64,000 nt of DNA from the NCBI RefSeq assembly GCF_019279795.1, contig NC_056748.1, positions 605,943,636 through 606,007,635 on the forward strand. Reading direction: 5' to 3'. Shown one piece after another: positions 1-11,285 of the stretch. The position numbers and the translations under genes were made by a program. How positions within the stretch are numbered: position 1 is the stretch's first letter; each line of letters starts with the position of its first letter. Source of the DNA: Protopterus annectens (taxonomy: Eukaryota > Chordata > Ceratodontiformes > Protopteridae). The notes under the pieces were generated by a model. That model was not told the DNA's origin, searched no databases, and was given only the letters and a program-made list of their open reading frames with translations.

Positions 1-70
1 GCCAAGTGTCTGACAGCATTGGAACTCCCAGATGCCACTTACCCATAAGGTTTAGCTTTCCCATGTTTTC

Positions 71-1483
71 AATTTACTAAAATTAGCATATGCTCTACTA
101 GTCAATATGCATGTTTATTTGCTGGCCACAGTAATTCAGGCTTGCATTTACCACTAACTAAACTAACAAATGAAAAATAATATATGTCAGAGTTTCCTAT
201 CTGCACATCACATGATCAACAACAAAATGAACTAGTGACCTATTCTGACATTCATAAACTCATTATCAAAGACAGAAGTAGCTTAAAAACTGGGAGATTA
301 ACATGCTGTTATTAGCAGAAAAACATCAGTGTTATCCAGTACCCTAACCTTCACCTTTGTTAAACTAATATTAAAAGTATTATTTCTGTCCTGACCTCAG
401 GGCTTACCATGTCCTTTGTTGACTATTTTCTTCTCCATGCTACATGGCCAGCACTACCAAGTTTTATCTCATTCCTGGACTGGTAATCTCTCCATCGGCG
501 AACTGAATATTGGTGTGTCACATAGGGATCTGCCTTGCATTGGGTGTAAGTCAGAGACCTGATGACATATTCAGACAGTGGCTGCAACAGCATTTTTGAT
601 CTGCATACTCTGTTTTGTATACACAGGATGGTGCAGGCAATGGTAAGAATGTGCACATTCCCACGAAAGCATCTTGTGCGTGCTCCATATTGCACAGTAG
701 AGACTGGGCTTGTCCTTACCTTCTTTGGGACTCTGGCATTTCACACCTTGTCTGATACCCTTTGCATAGGAGAAGACATCCACTGCCTCCAAAGTCTGTA
801 TGAACCAATGAACCTGTATCTCACATCCTGACTACATTGGATTTCTCTGAAGTTGAATTATGTATGGTATATAAAAGTTTAGCATTTGTGCTGTCTTCAG
901 CAATACACAAGACTGATTTTTTTTACTCCAAGCAGTTTTCAATTAAAAATGATTTTTGTCAGATAAAGACAGCGAGGAAATTATGATAATATTAATAATA
1001 ATAATACTACTGAATGTGTTAACTATTTAATGAGCAATATATTTACACAAACAGATTCTTGAGTTAGATGACATATTTCTTTTCATTCCAAGTCCATTTT
1101 TGTGGTTACAGTTCATAATACTGCAATCATTGTATATGAAAAATGTCTGTACATATTGCTAAATCATGAACATCTTTAACAGTTACTAATTTGTTGATTT
1201 TACATGGTCAACTATATTTACAATTGAAAGCTCAAACAACATTACTCAACTTGCTGACTACATTATGACCCATGGGGTCTTGCTGACAAAGCCAAGTATG
1301 ATGATACATTAAAAGGGTTAAAATCTCTAACACATTTATAATTTAAAAATGTATGAGTAGTTAATAGTGTTGATGTATGAATAAATGAGATAAGCTGCAT
1401 ACACATTGACGTATTATATACAGTCCAACAGATTAAAACATACATATTGACTAGTAGAGCATATGCTAGTTTTAGTAATTGGA
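71..1483. repeat. Inverted repeat pair, 71-118 and 1436-1483, about 1.3 kb apart
   Basis: The arm at 71-118 (containing agcatatgctctactagtca) recurs in reverse orientation at 1436-1483, with roughly 42 of 48 bases matching by eye and weaker similarity beyond. The spacing suggests termini of a non-autonomous DNA element or two inverted copies of one repeat. No target duplication and no transposase were seen. The 1.3 kb between the arms holds no recognisable gene, only short chance ORFs. Confidence 0.5.
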
Positions 1484-1489
1484 AAAGAA

Positions 1490-1735
1490 GCTTTCTTCTG
1501 CACACTCCTTGAGGTAGGGAGGAGGACTTTCTCCCCACACCCTGAACCTTAATATACTTTATGCCAAAGCTGCAGCACCTCAGAAATAAAGGCAATACAT
1601 TGTTTTCAGTAAAAGCAATAATTCCCTTTTCTGAAAAGTGGAGCAACCTTGTATTTAAGTTCAGTCAGTGTGGGGGGCTGAATCCCACAACATGGGCAGT
1701 GCAGGGAGAGTACAGTCCTCTGCAAAATCATATAT
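1490..1735. repeat. G-rich repeat core, opposed copies
   Basis: 1640-1735 (+) carries a run with gtgtggggggctgaatccca and a later tcctctgcaaaa. It lines up with the G-rich core at 55815-55925. 1490-1560 reads similarly on the minus strand. Probably a decayed copy of the MITE-like family seen at 37.6, 40.0, 55.7 and 56.3 kb; boundaries are uncertain. Confidence 0.35.
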
Positions 1736-1740
1736 TTAAA

Positions 1741-1766
1741 CACACACACACAAACACACACCCACA

Positions 1767-1815
<49 letters not shown>
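1741..1815. repeat. (CA)n microsatellite
   Basis: About 75 bp of nearly pure CA with a few interruptions. It makes spurious ORFs of alternating His-Thr on one strand and Cys-Val on the other. Confidence 0.97.
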
Positions 1816-1821
<6 letters not shown>

Positions 1822-2690
1822 TCATCTTGATTCAGCAATTTCCATCCATAAACTGCAAACTGAAGTTGTACATCTACAGATCACCTGGAAAATCATGATT
1901 TTGCATTCCTTCCTTCATTTGTACTGACAGTCGGAATACATATAGTTGCTATACATTGTATTTAACTCCTGAAATGACAAACTATAGTAGTAGTGTTGGT
2001 GTTTGTGGTTAAGGCTGTTTTTTCAGTATGTGCAGTCAAGGAATTGGCTATGTGAGAAGGTGATAATCAACCATCTCACTCATTAACCACTAAGAGGATA
2101 TGAACTGACATGTATTTGAAAAATGCATATTAACTGAAATGAGTGACTTGTTAGAAAATTCTGAAAACAGAAATTTAAATTTTATTGGTGTAGAAAGTAA
2201 TGCATTAACTGATTTTCAGAATTGTAGGAATAATATGTTTAAAAAAGCTGATGAAGACAACTGGATTGTAGTTTTAAAAATGGAATATGATAGTTCAGAA
2301 TTTAGCAGATGTACCCTGAGGGTTATAAAGGCCTGCAGCACTGTGAATCCTTAACTCCGAAGATTTCCTAAGTGTAATAAGTTTGAGTGAGTCAAAGACC
2401 ACTTACCCTCTGGTCCAGCATGCAGGCACCAAACATAGCACACAAAGTGTCTTGTTTGAGAAGCAGCATACAAATATGGCAGTCTGGGAGAGTGCCAAAT
2501 AAGATTAGCCATATGTTTTTTCTGGAAATGGTGGTGACACTAGAATAGCATCACAGAGTAATTCAGGAAACTGGTCTGCTGAGTTATTTTGGATGAGAAA
2601 ATTGTCCACACCATCTTTGGACAGCATTAACCACTGTGCTCCTATGGAATGGATCACAGTCCATAGAATGACTACAGGTCACTACTGCAG
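1816..2690. other. No recognisable feature
   Basis: An open frame of 71 codons at 2139-2354 (+) has no motif recognised here and is not convincing as a gene. No RNA gene or mobile element was identified. Confidence 0.5.
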
Positions 2691-2691
2691 T

Positions 2692-2995
2692 CTGTGTGGG
2701 AGTGTGTCTGTATGTCTGTAGAGGAATGAATGCAGCTGCATGGTTGTGTATATGGGTGTATGTGAGTGTCTGTGTGTTTCTGAGTGTGTGAGGGAGTGCT
2801 TTCAAGTGTATAAGTGTGTCTGTATGAGTGTAGATTGTATGCTGCTGCCTGGATATGAAAGTCTGCTTGTTTCTGTGAGAATGTGTGTATGTGTGTGTGT
2901 ATGTGTTTTGTTTGTATGTGAGTATGCATATATGTATGCATGGATGCCTGTAGATGCATGTCTATGTGTGTTTGTCTTTGTGTGAATGTGTTGGA
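2692..2995. repeat. Degenerate TG-rich simple repeat
   Basis: About 300 bp dominated by gtgtgt, gtatgt and gtgagt words, an aged (TG)n tract with point changes. The frames open through it on both strands are low-complexity artefacts. Confidence 0.8.
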
Positions 2996-3987
2996 AGCTG
3001 CTTCTATGCAGCCATGATGCATGACTAGTTAGAGGAATACTAGTATTGGCAGGTCTGGCAGCATATGGTAATTACCACTGATGGGGTATTTCTTGGAGTG
3101 GCTTTACTGTATTTTTAAACTGGATTTTCTCATTTTCACACCAGCTGGCAGTCCCACATTAGCGGATTAATGCAGATGGTAACAATTTCTCTGAATTGCC
3201 GGTAGAGAAACTTACAAGAAGTTGCCCAAGGATCCTATTAATATTTTCAAAGCATAAATAACATCCCTTTTGAATGATGGAGTGGAGAAGAGATATCTCA
3301 CTTAGGAAAGAGTATTATTTTCTGTTAGAAAATGCCCTGTTAATCTTTCCTTTCTTACATGCATTGACAAATATTCATAAATATGTGTTATATCTTCTTG
3401 AACAATTAATCATGTCTAGCAGGAATTCTAAAGTGAAAAAAAAAGAGAATTCATTGATCTTTTTCAAGGCAGCTCTTTTATTAAAAAGATCAAGTGTTTT
3501 ACAAGATAGTAACGACTTTTTGAATAAAATCAAGCACATTATCTGTTTTTAATATTTTATTTTCCTATGATTAGATACCAAATTACTTTAAATTCACTTA
3601 GACATGAGTTTGGTTTATGTCTCTCTAAACATTTATCTGAAGGTGAATTATCATTCTTTGTAGATTTTGAGTTTGTTTTACTATGAATAGAATTTGTACT
3701 TAATATATATTTTTTTTAATTTTCTTGGAACTATAATCAAGTGCACCTTAGTGTAGCATGGATTACAAAGCTTTGAGTTTTATAAGATGTATTGTATCAT
3801 TTTTTAATCATATAGTTATTTAGCTATGATACAAATGGTTTTGTATGTGGAAGAAAGTAAAAGGAATCCAAGGCTGAACTGGGCAATGGATTACTTTCAA
3901 CATGTTTGGGCTTTATTTTTATTTTAAAGGTAGTTAAAAGTAAATCTAGTTTAATGATCTTACTCTCATGGCAGAGATTTGTACAAA
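2996..3987. other. No recognisable feature
   Basis: AT-rich sequence. A 92-codon frame at 3274-3552 (+) is rich in Leu, Lys and Ser and shows no family motif that I recognise. Confidence 0.45.
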
Positions 3988-4140
3988 ATGTTCATAGATT
4001 AATATATAAGAATTAGGCTAGCTGCCCTTGTAGGCTATTTTTAAGCCTATCTAATTTCCCTTCAAAAGTGAGAATTAAACCCTGTACCTTGTGTCTTTGA
4101 AGTAAATACCATAGCCATTACAGTAGCCCCAACCCCATGT
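3988..4140 (-). mobile_element. tRNA-derived SINE with CR1-like 3' tail
   Basis: Read on the minus strand, the head (about 4140-4065) contains an A-box-like taatggctatgg (4120-4109) and a B-box-like ggtttaattctc (4081-4070), the spacing of an RNA polymerase III promoter in tRNA-derived SINEs. The tail (about 4050-3990) reads as aggcttaaaaatagcc, then gggcagctagcctaat and later ctatgaac. This matches the 3' end of the CR1 copies here (aggcttataaatgccc, gggcagttagcctag, octamer ctatgaac). SINE tails that copy a LINE 3' end normally mark the LINE that mobilises them; CR1 is inferred as partner. No clear target duplication, as usual for CR1-type insertion. Confidence 0.65.
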
Positions 4141-5640
4141 TTGTGAAACCTACTTCAAAGCCTTCTGACATTCTTGAGGTAGTGTCCACCCCAAAAGCTT
4201 TATGGTTTTGTCTTGTTTCACAGTTCTTTAGATATCACAAAAATGTGGCACATGAATAGACAACTTATGTCAGGCTGAAGAACTGAAAACCATTTTTATT
4301 CATGGACTTTAGAATCCTGCAACCCTAGACATTGTTGTAGTTAAAGTTCCTTTGCTGAAAAGGATTGCTTTACTTTTGAACAGTGTAAGTTTAATTTGGA
4401 TATTTATTTTAATAAGATTAACTTCATGGTATAATGGTTGGGCAAGCAGGATACAGTGTGTTATTTTTAAGAACTGGATGGCTTTAGTTCGTGACAAAAA
4501 AGTTACACAAACATTTGGCACGAAATGTCATGTTGCATTCATATGAACCAGCCATGTTAAAGTTGTGCTGGTACGTGGCATGTTCTCTTTTAATTTATTC
4601 ACAATTTCCCATTTAACTTCTTTTCTATTTGGAATTTGCTGGAATTGTATGGAATTCAGATATTTAATAACGTTATTATGTTTTGTTTTGTGAATATACC
4701 AAAAGAGGAAATGCATATTCTGATATGTTTACCTGAAGAAACATTAAAATAAATTTAAGAAATAATGTTTCATATATTTAATTACAACCTGGTACCAAAG
4801 ATCAAAGAATTTTAAATTTTAAGTTAACTGCTTCTTCTATATGGTTTTATTTATTAAGTTTTGCTTTTAATTATTTTTTCTTACCATCTATCTCCAACCA
4901 TCTGAATTCTGGTTGCTGTTGAAGAGCACTGTTGCTGAGGTGGGAAGCCCTCACAATATTGCTTGTCCAGTGGGCTGATTTTTCTTGTTTGCAGCATCAC
5001 TATAGCTTCTAGCATGATGCTGCTTTACCAGGTCCAGAGAGCCTGCCATTCCCTCATATTTAAATACACTGCTCAGAATGTCCAGTGTTTTCTATTTACT
5101 AATTTTATTAATTTTACTTATTTTTGTTTGCTGACTGAGAGGTCCAGATGGGCATAGCCTATTTATGGTACAAATCTAAGGAGAAAAATCCAGACAGTAT
5201 TACAAAATGTTGAAGTTAAGAAATTAAATGAAACTTTGTAGGTTTAATAAAATGGAATGCAGTAGTGAAGTAGCAAAGAATACAAACAACACAAGAATAG
5301 GGTTGATAACATCAGCCAGAGTAGTGGTATACAGTGTAAACAGGTGATACACAATATAACTTGGATAAATAATGCTCTGCTTATAAACTCCACAACATAA
5401 ACGCTAAACTATGCTATTAATCTTGAGAAAAATATGCAAAATGAAAGCATAGTAATATTAGTAGCTAAACAGGTAGTCTTCAAGAAAAATGTATAATCAT
5501 CATGTAAAGGTAATTGAGAAGATGTCTGGATATAGAGTGTGGAATAATGAATGGTGAGGGAAGGTGGATAACATATGAGTAAGAAGGAGGAGACAGCAAA
5601 AACCAAGGGCAGAAAGATAGGTAAGGAAATGTAGTCAAGG
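4141..5640. other. No recognisable feature
   Basis: AT-rich, with scattered frames of 60-70 codons on both strands and no recognised domain. Confidence 0.45.
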
Positions 5641-5647
5641 GATAAGG

Positions 5648-5672
5648 AGAGAGAGAGAGAGAGAGAGAGAGG
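5648..5672. repeat. (GA)n microsatellite
   Basis: Short ga-dinucleotide run in a purine-rich tract (about 5640-5720). Confidence 0.9.
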
Positions 5673-5734
5673 AGGGGAGTGGAAGGTATCAGAAAAGGAG
5701 GAAAGAGAAAAAGCAGTGGAAATGTTAATTTTAT

Positions 5735-6080
5735 TTATTTATGTGTCCTTTCTTGACCAGGTAAGTGTTATTTATTAGGCTAGTAGCCTCTTTTCAGTGG
5801 AGACCAGAGGTGATATTAATACTACTTGAGGAAATTTGGCCAGAACATTGTGGAACTTCTCGTACTCTTTTCAGTAGGTGCTGTGGGAACTTTTACATCC
5901 ACCTGAGCTACCACCAACTCAGACAGATGGGACTTCATTTTAATGTCTCATCTGAAATATGATACACTCGCAATATACTGCACTGCAGTGTCAGCAGTCC
6001 TTCTACCTGGTGTGAGGATAGAACATCCAGCCTTCTGCACCAAAGGTGAGTGTGCTACCTGTTGTGCCACTGATACTGAC
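5735..6080 (-). mobile_element. tRNA-derived SINE with (ATAA)n tail
   Basis: On the minus strand the head (6075-6008) reads cagtggcacaacaggtagca, then ctttggtgcagaaggc, and a degenerate B-box region (gatgttctatcc). This is the layout of vertebrate tRNA-like SINE heads. The other end (5760-5735) reads cctggtcaagaaaggacaca followed by taaataaataaa, an A-rich tail. The middle is unfamiliar. Decay makes the exact ends uncertain. Confidence 0.5.
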
Positions 6081-6779
6081 ATCTCAGTTGTATTAGTTAG
6101 GAAACAGAAAAAAATAAGCAAAGAATGCAGAGAGGCTAGGCAAATCAGATAATACCACAAATGCAAGAACATCAAGCCTCAAAGTAAGCTCTACTAATTT
6201 GCTTGTAATTTTGTATAGTGGCTGGCTGGCTGATATACTTCAGCAATTAGCTGCATAGACACTTAAGTTTATTAATGAATGCTTTTATTTGTATTAAAAA
6301 AGGAGTTGAAAAACTGCATACTCTTGGATAAAGTTGACCAAGACAGAATGCTGATTAAACAGTGGCATTTGGTGGAAAGTAATCTGCATGCCACTTTAAT
6401 TGTCTTTGGATAAGGAGATCTGAGAATTCCAGCCACATCAGGGAGGTGAGTGGAAGACTAGGGTGTACAAACAGGAATGCCAACAACAAAATGATAAGTC
6501 CTGCTATACATCTGTTACAATCTTTGATTGGTTGTAGAGAGAAGATTTAGGAGTACAAAAAAGCTGTGTCAAGGCAGGAAGGTAGCTTAGTATGAAGATA
6601 TTTGGATAGTAACATTATCCACAAGTGCCCTGTTTCTACCGCATCTCAAAATTTTGATTGATTTTTGTGATGCCAAACTTAGTATGTCAGTAGATTTTAG
6701 CCCACCATTAGTAATTAGGTCAAGAAGCTTAGTGAAGTTGAAAGAGTGAATGGGTGTATTTCTGAAATGTAACTACTAG
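6081..6779. other. No recognisable feature; possible PLE-1 leader
   Basis: Some of this could be 5' untranslated sequence of the Penelope-like element that starts near 6780, but no terminal repeat was identified. Confidence 0.35.
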
Positions 6780-6787
6780 GGCCAGGT

Positions 6788-7329
6788 TTGCCTTCTATTG
6801 CTATTTCTGCCTTCATGGGGTTTGTGAGGGTTTTGGCCTCCTATTATGACCACACTATAGAGAAGGATACAGCTGAAGTAACTAGATTGTGTGAGGAAAC
6901 CAAGATATTTGAAGGCTTACCATTGTATGATATATGCCTTAACAAACTTAGTAAAGACCTCCTTAATCTTGAAAAGCAGCTTAAGGCAAAGAAACGCAAC
7001 AATTCCAGATAGACCTAGCTAATTATGATAGGGGCAACCCGTTTAGCAACAAAAATAAACAAGTTAGGCTTGAGCATGATGGCAGGAAGGTGGGCAAACG
7101 GAAGAGACCTAGGTCGATCCTAAAAAGACCTACCTCATCTAGCTACGATACATCTGGGGAAGAATCCTCATCAGCGACTGACCCTGACACACAGCACACC
7201 CCAGACTCCCCATTGTCCAAAAGAAGTAGCACACAAACCCCTTTAGGGCAAGACAGAGGAGGGGAGGGAGGAAACATTCCAAGACTGGAAAATATGGAGG
7301 TACTACTCAAATTGATAATTCAGAAATAA
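6788..7329 (+). pseudogene. PLE-1 N-terminal region
   Basis: Two open stretches (6788-7012 and 7090-7329). The first contains a Leu/Lys-rich helix (LLNLEKQLKAKKR) resembling the LLSLEKDFFKLKQ segment in the N-terminal region of PLE-3. The second is basic then Ser/Thr/Pro-rich (GKRKRPRSILKRP), like the basic linker of PLE-3 that precedes its RT. The intervening stop and frame change are mutations. Assignment rests on position and similarity to PLE-3. Confidence 0.6.
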
Positions 7330-7343
7330 TCACTAATAACAAT

Positions 7344-9034
7344 GTGTTGAACATTTCTGCAGTACCTCTGTCAAATATCCAAATAAAAATATTGAATAAA
7401 AGTTTCAATTTTAGACCTAGCTTCTTTGCCTCCGAAGATACTCTTGCACAGGATATTGTATCCTTTTGTAGATTACTTAACCTAAGATTATTTTTTCAGT
7501 CATATGACAACTCTGAACATGAGGGGGTCTTCAAATATTGCAAATCAAATTTTACACCCCCTATGCATCCTAATGTACAAATGTTTCAAATATCTATTCT
7601 AAAGGATTTACATTTTCATTCAAGGGAATTCCAGTGTAAAGCTAATAACCTCTCAAAGATCGAAATTCAAGCTTTACAAGAATTGGAAAACAACAAGGAA
7701 TTGCTCATTTTACCTGCTGATAAGGGTGGGGCTGTGGTTGTGATGAACTGGATACAATATAATGCAGAAGCAAATAGACAACTTAGCGATGGGCATTATT
7801 ATACCTGTATGCCGTTAGATTCTACCTTTAGATTTAAGAAGCAGATTGATCAGTTTTTGTGGTCAGCCAAGGAGGCTGGGAATTGGGAATATCATCTCAT
7901 ACACTACTTTATATCATTTGACAGTATCAGATCCTATGAGTCAATATATTTACTTCTTCCCAAAAATACATAAGGATCTTAACAATCCACCAGGCAGGCC
8001 CATTGTTTCAGGCAGAGGCTCAATTACAGAACCACTTTCACAATTCCTCACGCAATACCTACAGCCCCTACTCAGATGGGTACATTCAAGAATTCAAGAC
8101 ACCATGGAATTTCACCAAATTGTTTCAGACATGCAACTAGAACCAGGATGGCTATTATGCACTCTGGATGTCTCAGCACTGTATACCAACATTCTGCACA
8201 GGGCAGGATTAGAGGCACTTGAATACTGGTTAAATAAGTCAGAACTCTATCCTCCAGGCTTTAATACTTTCTTGATTTGCCTTGCAGAACATGTGCTAAC
8301 CAAGAACGCTTTCTTCTATCCGGAAAAATGCTATTGGCAAGTCCAGGGCACAGCAATGGGGGCATCTTTTGCCCCCATTTATGCTGACCTGTTTATGGCA
8401 TATGTGGAGGAGTTTTTGATTTATGATAACACACATAACATCTTTCTAGATGAAATTGATATTGGAGACGTTTCCTTGATGACTACTGGATGGTATGGAG
8501 ATCCGATGAGGAATATTTAATGGAGTTTGTGGGGTATCTTAATGATAATAAATGGGGCATCCAATTCCCAGCCAATTACAGCTCTCAACAAAACACCTAT
8601 TTGGATGTCCTGATCATTATGAACACTGACCACACTTTAGAAACAGAGGTCTATCGAAAATATCCACAATATAACTCTCTTCTCCATGCCTCCAGCTTTC
8701 ACCCACCACATATTTGCAGGATTATTCCAAAATCCCAATTCCTAAGGATAAAACGTATATGTTCACATCTGAATACCTATGAACACTTTAAGGATGATCT
8801 AACTATAAGATTCAGAGATGGGGTTACAAAATGGGTAATATCCTTAGTGCTAGTAATTGTGTATCTAATCTCAACAGGAAGGACCTTTTGAGGTACAAAG
8901 AGAAGAAACCAGGAAATCAATCATTGATTCGTTTAGTAACTACTTATGGGAGAAACACTGATTGGCCATTAAACAGTGTCCAAAGGCACTGGGATATATT
9001 TCTTGTGGATGCTACTCTCTCAACTTTTTTATAA
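7344..9034 (+). pseudogene. PLE-1 reverse transcriptase, frameshifted
   Basis: Open stretches 7344-7973, 7846-8520, 8490-8891 and 8831-9034 overlap in different frames and together give one RT. Visible blocks: LSKIEIQALQELENNKELLI followed by PADKGGAVVV; FPKIHKDLNNPPGRPIVSGR; LCTLDVSALYTNI (first catalytic Asp, near 8165); GTAMGASFAPIYADLF; and FLDDYWMVW at 8472-8498 (catalytic Asp pair), reached only after a frame change; then TYLDVLI. All catalytic aspartates survive although the frame does not. N-terminal thumb-like and palm spacing are normal for PLE RTs. Confidence 0.85.
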
Positions 9035-9122
9035 GACAGATGTTTCTTTTCATTTCAGAGGGGTAGGAATTTAGGCTCACAGCTTAGTCATTATAAACAC
9101 AGTTGTAGGACCAAATCTGACC

Positions 9123-9560
9123 TTGACTGGTGATTTACTTGTGGGTTGCGTCCCTTGTGGCCATTGTACTCATTGCAGGAGTGTGACCAAATCCACAGAA
9201 TTCACCAGTACCAATACCGGGAATGCATACAGCATTGGGTTCTTTGCAAATTGTGGCACAGACTGGGTCATCTATCTTGCAATATGTACCTGTTTTGCTT
9301 TTTATGTAGGCCACATGTCTAGACCTTTAAGGCTACGCATATCAGAACACCTCAGTGACATCAGAACCAAAAAGACTAGGAATGTTCTTTATAAACATAC
9401 CATGATACACAAGAATGCTTTTTTCAGATTTATTGTGATTGACAAAATTATGAGCAATATGATGAATAAAGCCGGATGGCATACTATGTTGAATATTAAA
9501 GAAAAGAAATGGATCATCAAATTAGGTGGGTTATTCCCACTGGGACTTAATGAGCATTAG
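9123..9560 (+). pseudogene. PLE-1 Cys-rich linker and GIY-YIG endonuclease
   Basis: A 145-codon frame. Residues 9-18 (CVPCGHCTHC) are the Cys cluster that precedes the endonuclease in PLEs. VIYLAIC (49-55) and FYVGHMSRPLRLRISEH (60-76) are the GIY-YIG signature: the first Tyr is Y51, the second Y61, the catalytic Arg is R70 or R72, and E75-H76 end the core. The usual YVGKT is YVGHM here, so one conserved position is changed. The frame runs to a natural-looking stop, and the tail WIIKLGGLFPLGLNEH resembles the family C-terminus. The domain nicks target DNA to prime reverse transcription. Confidence 0.85.
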
Positions 9561-9879
9561 TGAATGACCAATGAATTTTCAGATTATTTGCATGTCTCCT
9601 ATAAAATGGAGTCATTGAAGTTATGAAGGCTACGTTGACTTTATAGCTGAAACGGTCTATTTTGTGTCTCTGTTTTCATGTTTGACATGATATTTTAGTT
9701 ATTAAACAGTTTGCCATAGCTTGCCGGTTCCTCTTTTCAGTATTGGACTATTTCTGTTCAAACCAAATATATTTTGTCTTTTTCAAATTTGAGCACAAGT
9801 CTAATTTCTTTAGCCTGGAATCAACTGAGCTGAGGAAGCCATACACTTTATCTTGAAGTATAACACTAAGGGGGAGTGC

Positions 9880-10265
9880 AGATGAGAGGAGACTTATATT
9901 CATACTGAGTCAGTCTGGTAGCACCACAGTATTTTCACATGTCAATAAGAAGCTGGTGAACAATGATGGACCAAGCATAGAGCCACGTGGAACACTAAGG
10001 GTACCTAGCAGAGAGAAAGAGGTTGCATTATTCTATCTGATGGTGTGTATGTGGTATTCAAAATAGATATTTAAACAATGGATGGAGGAAATAGATAGAA
10101 TCAGGTCAGTTAATATAGTCAGCAGTAGCTGGGGCTGAGATTAACAAAAGCCTTAAAAATTCATGAGCAAGAACTGAAACTACTGCCAAGATTCAGCTCA
10201 GTATGAGTGGTTGTAGATATACTTAGAAGTGTAGTGACAATTGTTTGGGGAGAGCTGAAACTTTG
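9880..10265 (-). pseudogene. Old CR1/L2-type LINE RT fragment
   Basis: On the minus strand, about 9996-9955 translates to VPRGSMLGPSLFTSF, a decayed version of the VPQGSVLGPLLF block of CR1/Jockey-group RTs. Flanking codons hold several stops. Clearly older than the four CR1 copies elsewhere in the window. The clade (CR1, L2 or Rex1) cannot be decided from one block. Confidence 0.55.
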
Positions 10266-10269
10266 ATGG

Positions 10270-10850
10270 GTGTATGGCAGTACATTTTATTTGTTTATTT
10301 TTTTATTTTGAGAAGGATAGAGCTGCTGGGTAAAAATAACTTATAGAGGAGACACCGGAAGAAAAGCTTATTTATATATTGATATTTTATGACAAGTTAC
10401 TTTTGTTTCCCTGTCAGTCCATATCACTATATAATGAATACAGTGAATAATTACAAGAAAAATGTGTGCATGCTGCCTCATCCTGCATTAGTTTACACTG
10501 TATTTTACTTTTTTTATTACATGATATTGTCTATTGGTTTAAAAATATGTGTCTATCTGTCTGTCTATTTTAGATATAATATTTGTATATATATATTTAT
10601 ATTTATACTTATGGTATGTATTTGATAATAGTATATTAGAAAAAAAGTGTTATCATTAATATATGCAAAGAGTTGAAGATGGGCATATTTCTGTAGCAAA
10701 TTAAAGATAGCGGTTAATGGGAAATTTGGAAGAAAACAGTAAAAGCAAACAGAAGAATTTCCTTTGCAAAGTAGTACCTTATCTATAATTAACAAAACAG
10801 AATCAAACTGGTTGTAGAGTGAATAGCGTATACCTTGGTGCCTTTTATTA
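10270..10850. other. No recognisable feature
   Basis: AT-rich; frames at 10389-10625 (+) and 10565-10873 (-) are rich in Ile, Tyr and Phe, as expected of AT-rich DNA, with no motif. Confidence 0.45.
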
Positions 10851-10851
10851 G

Positions 10852-11056
10852 TTGTATTGAGTGGTAAGAGCATTCATCTTCAGTAAAGAATTCTTCAGAC
10901 AATATCAAAAAGGTGTCACGGGTACTCTGGTTTCATCCCACATTCCAAAGACATGCATCTGGAGTGTTTCTCCCTGGGCCTCATCTGAAAATAGGCTTTG
11001 TCCTAGTCAGACATTCCTAATCATCAAATGTTAAATAAATAAAATAAATAAATAAA
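10852..11056 (+). mobile_element. SINE with LINE-type tail and (AAAT)n end
   Basis: A possible tRNA A-box-like start is gtggtaagagcattc (10861-10875). The body contains gggtactctggtttcatccc and ccaaagacatgc. The tail reads tttctccctgggcctcatct, then gaaaatagg, and ends in repeated aaataaat (11032-11056). The tail resembles the LINE 3' end at 43170-43248 (cttttcttcccgggcctccg), so that LINE family is the inferred partner. It abuts the 5' LTR of the next element. Confidence 0.6.
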
Positions 11057-11059
11057 TAT

Positions 11060-11285
11060 GCTTGATATAGCAGAATGTGAATTGTGCCTTTAAAAGTATG
11101 GTGATGTATGGGAAATTCTCACAGCACTTTATACAGGAAATTGAACACATTATCTAGTTGTTTATCAATTTCTGCTTGTAGAATAGGCTGTAGCTAAACA
11201 ACAGGAATTCAGAAAGAGAGTTCCTCAATCAGAGCTTCAATGGGGGCAAGCAGTGGCTTACACAAATTAAAATCCTTGTGAAGTT
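11060..11285 (+). repeat. 5' LTR of Gmr1-like element
   Basis: Shares with 15945-16170 a colinear string of words: agcagaatgtg/agcaaaatgtgg, gggaaattctcacagcactt/aggaaattcttatagcactt, taactaa-type segments, gaattcagaaa/gaattcaggaa, and gtccctca-type segments. Similarity ends near 11285. The 5' edge is beside the SINE tail, and the true LTR start may be lost. Confidence 0.6.

Larger units (their letters stand above)
6780..9870 (+). mobile_element. PLE-1: Penelope-like element with GIY-YIG endonuclease
   Basis: Domains occur in PLE order: an N-terminal charged region (6788-7329), an RT beginning with the PADKGG block (7717-7746), palm motifs to about 8660, a Cys-rich linker and a GIY-YIG endonuclease (9123-9560). 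PLEs are retroelements that prime at a nick made by this endonuclease. Their RT is related to telomerase RT. The copy is broken by many stops and frame changes and cannot be active. Sequence after 9560 is presumed 3' UTR; its end is unclear. Confidence 0.88.

Noticed and set aside
1561..1830. 89-codon ORF ending in a His-Thr run
   Set aside because: The His-Thr run is the (CA)n microsatellite, and no domain is present before it.
9820..9850. Further PLE terminal core (ctgaggaagcc) after PLE-1
   Set aside because: No hairpin and no GAAA at the right spacing could be found, so it was not counted with the other cores.
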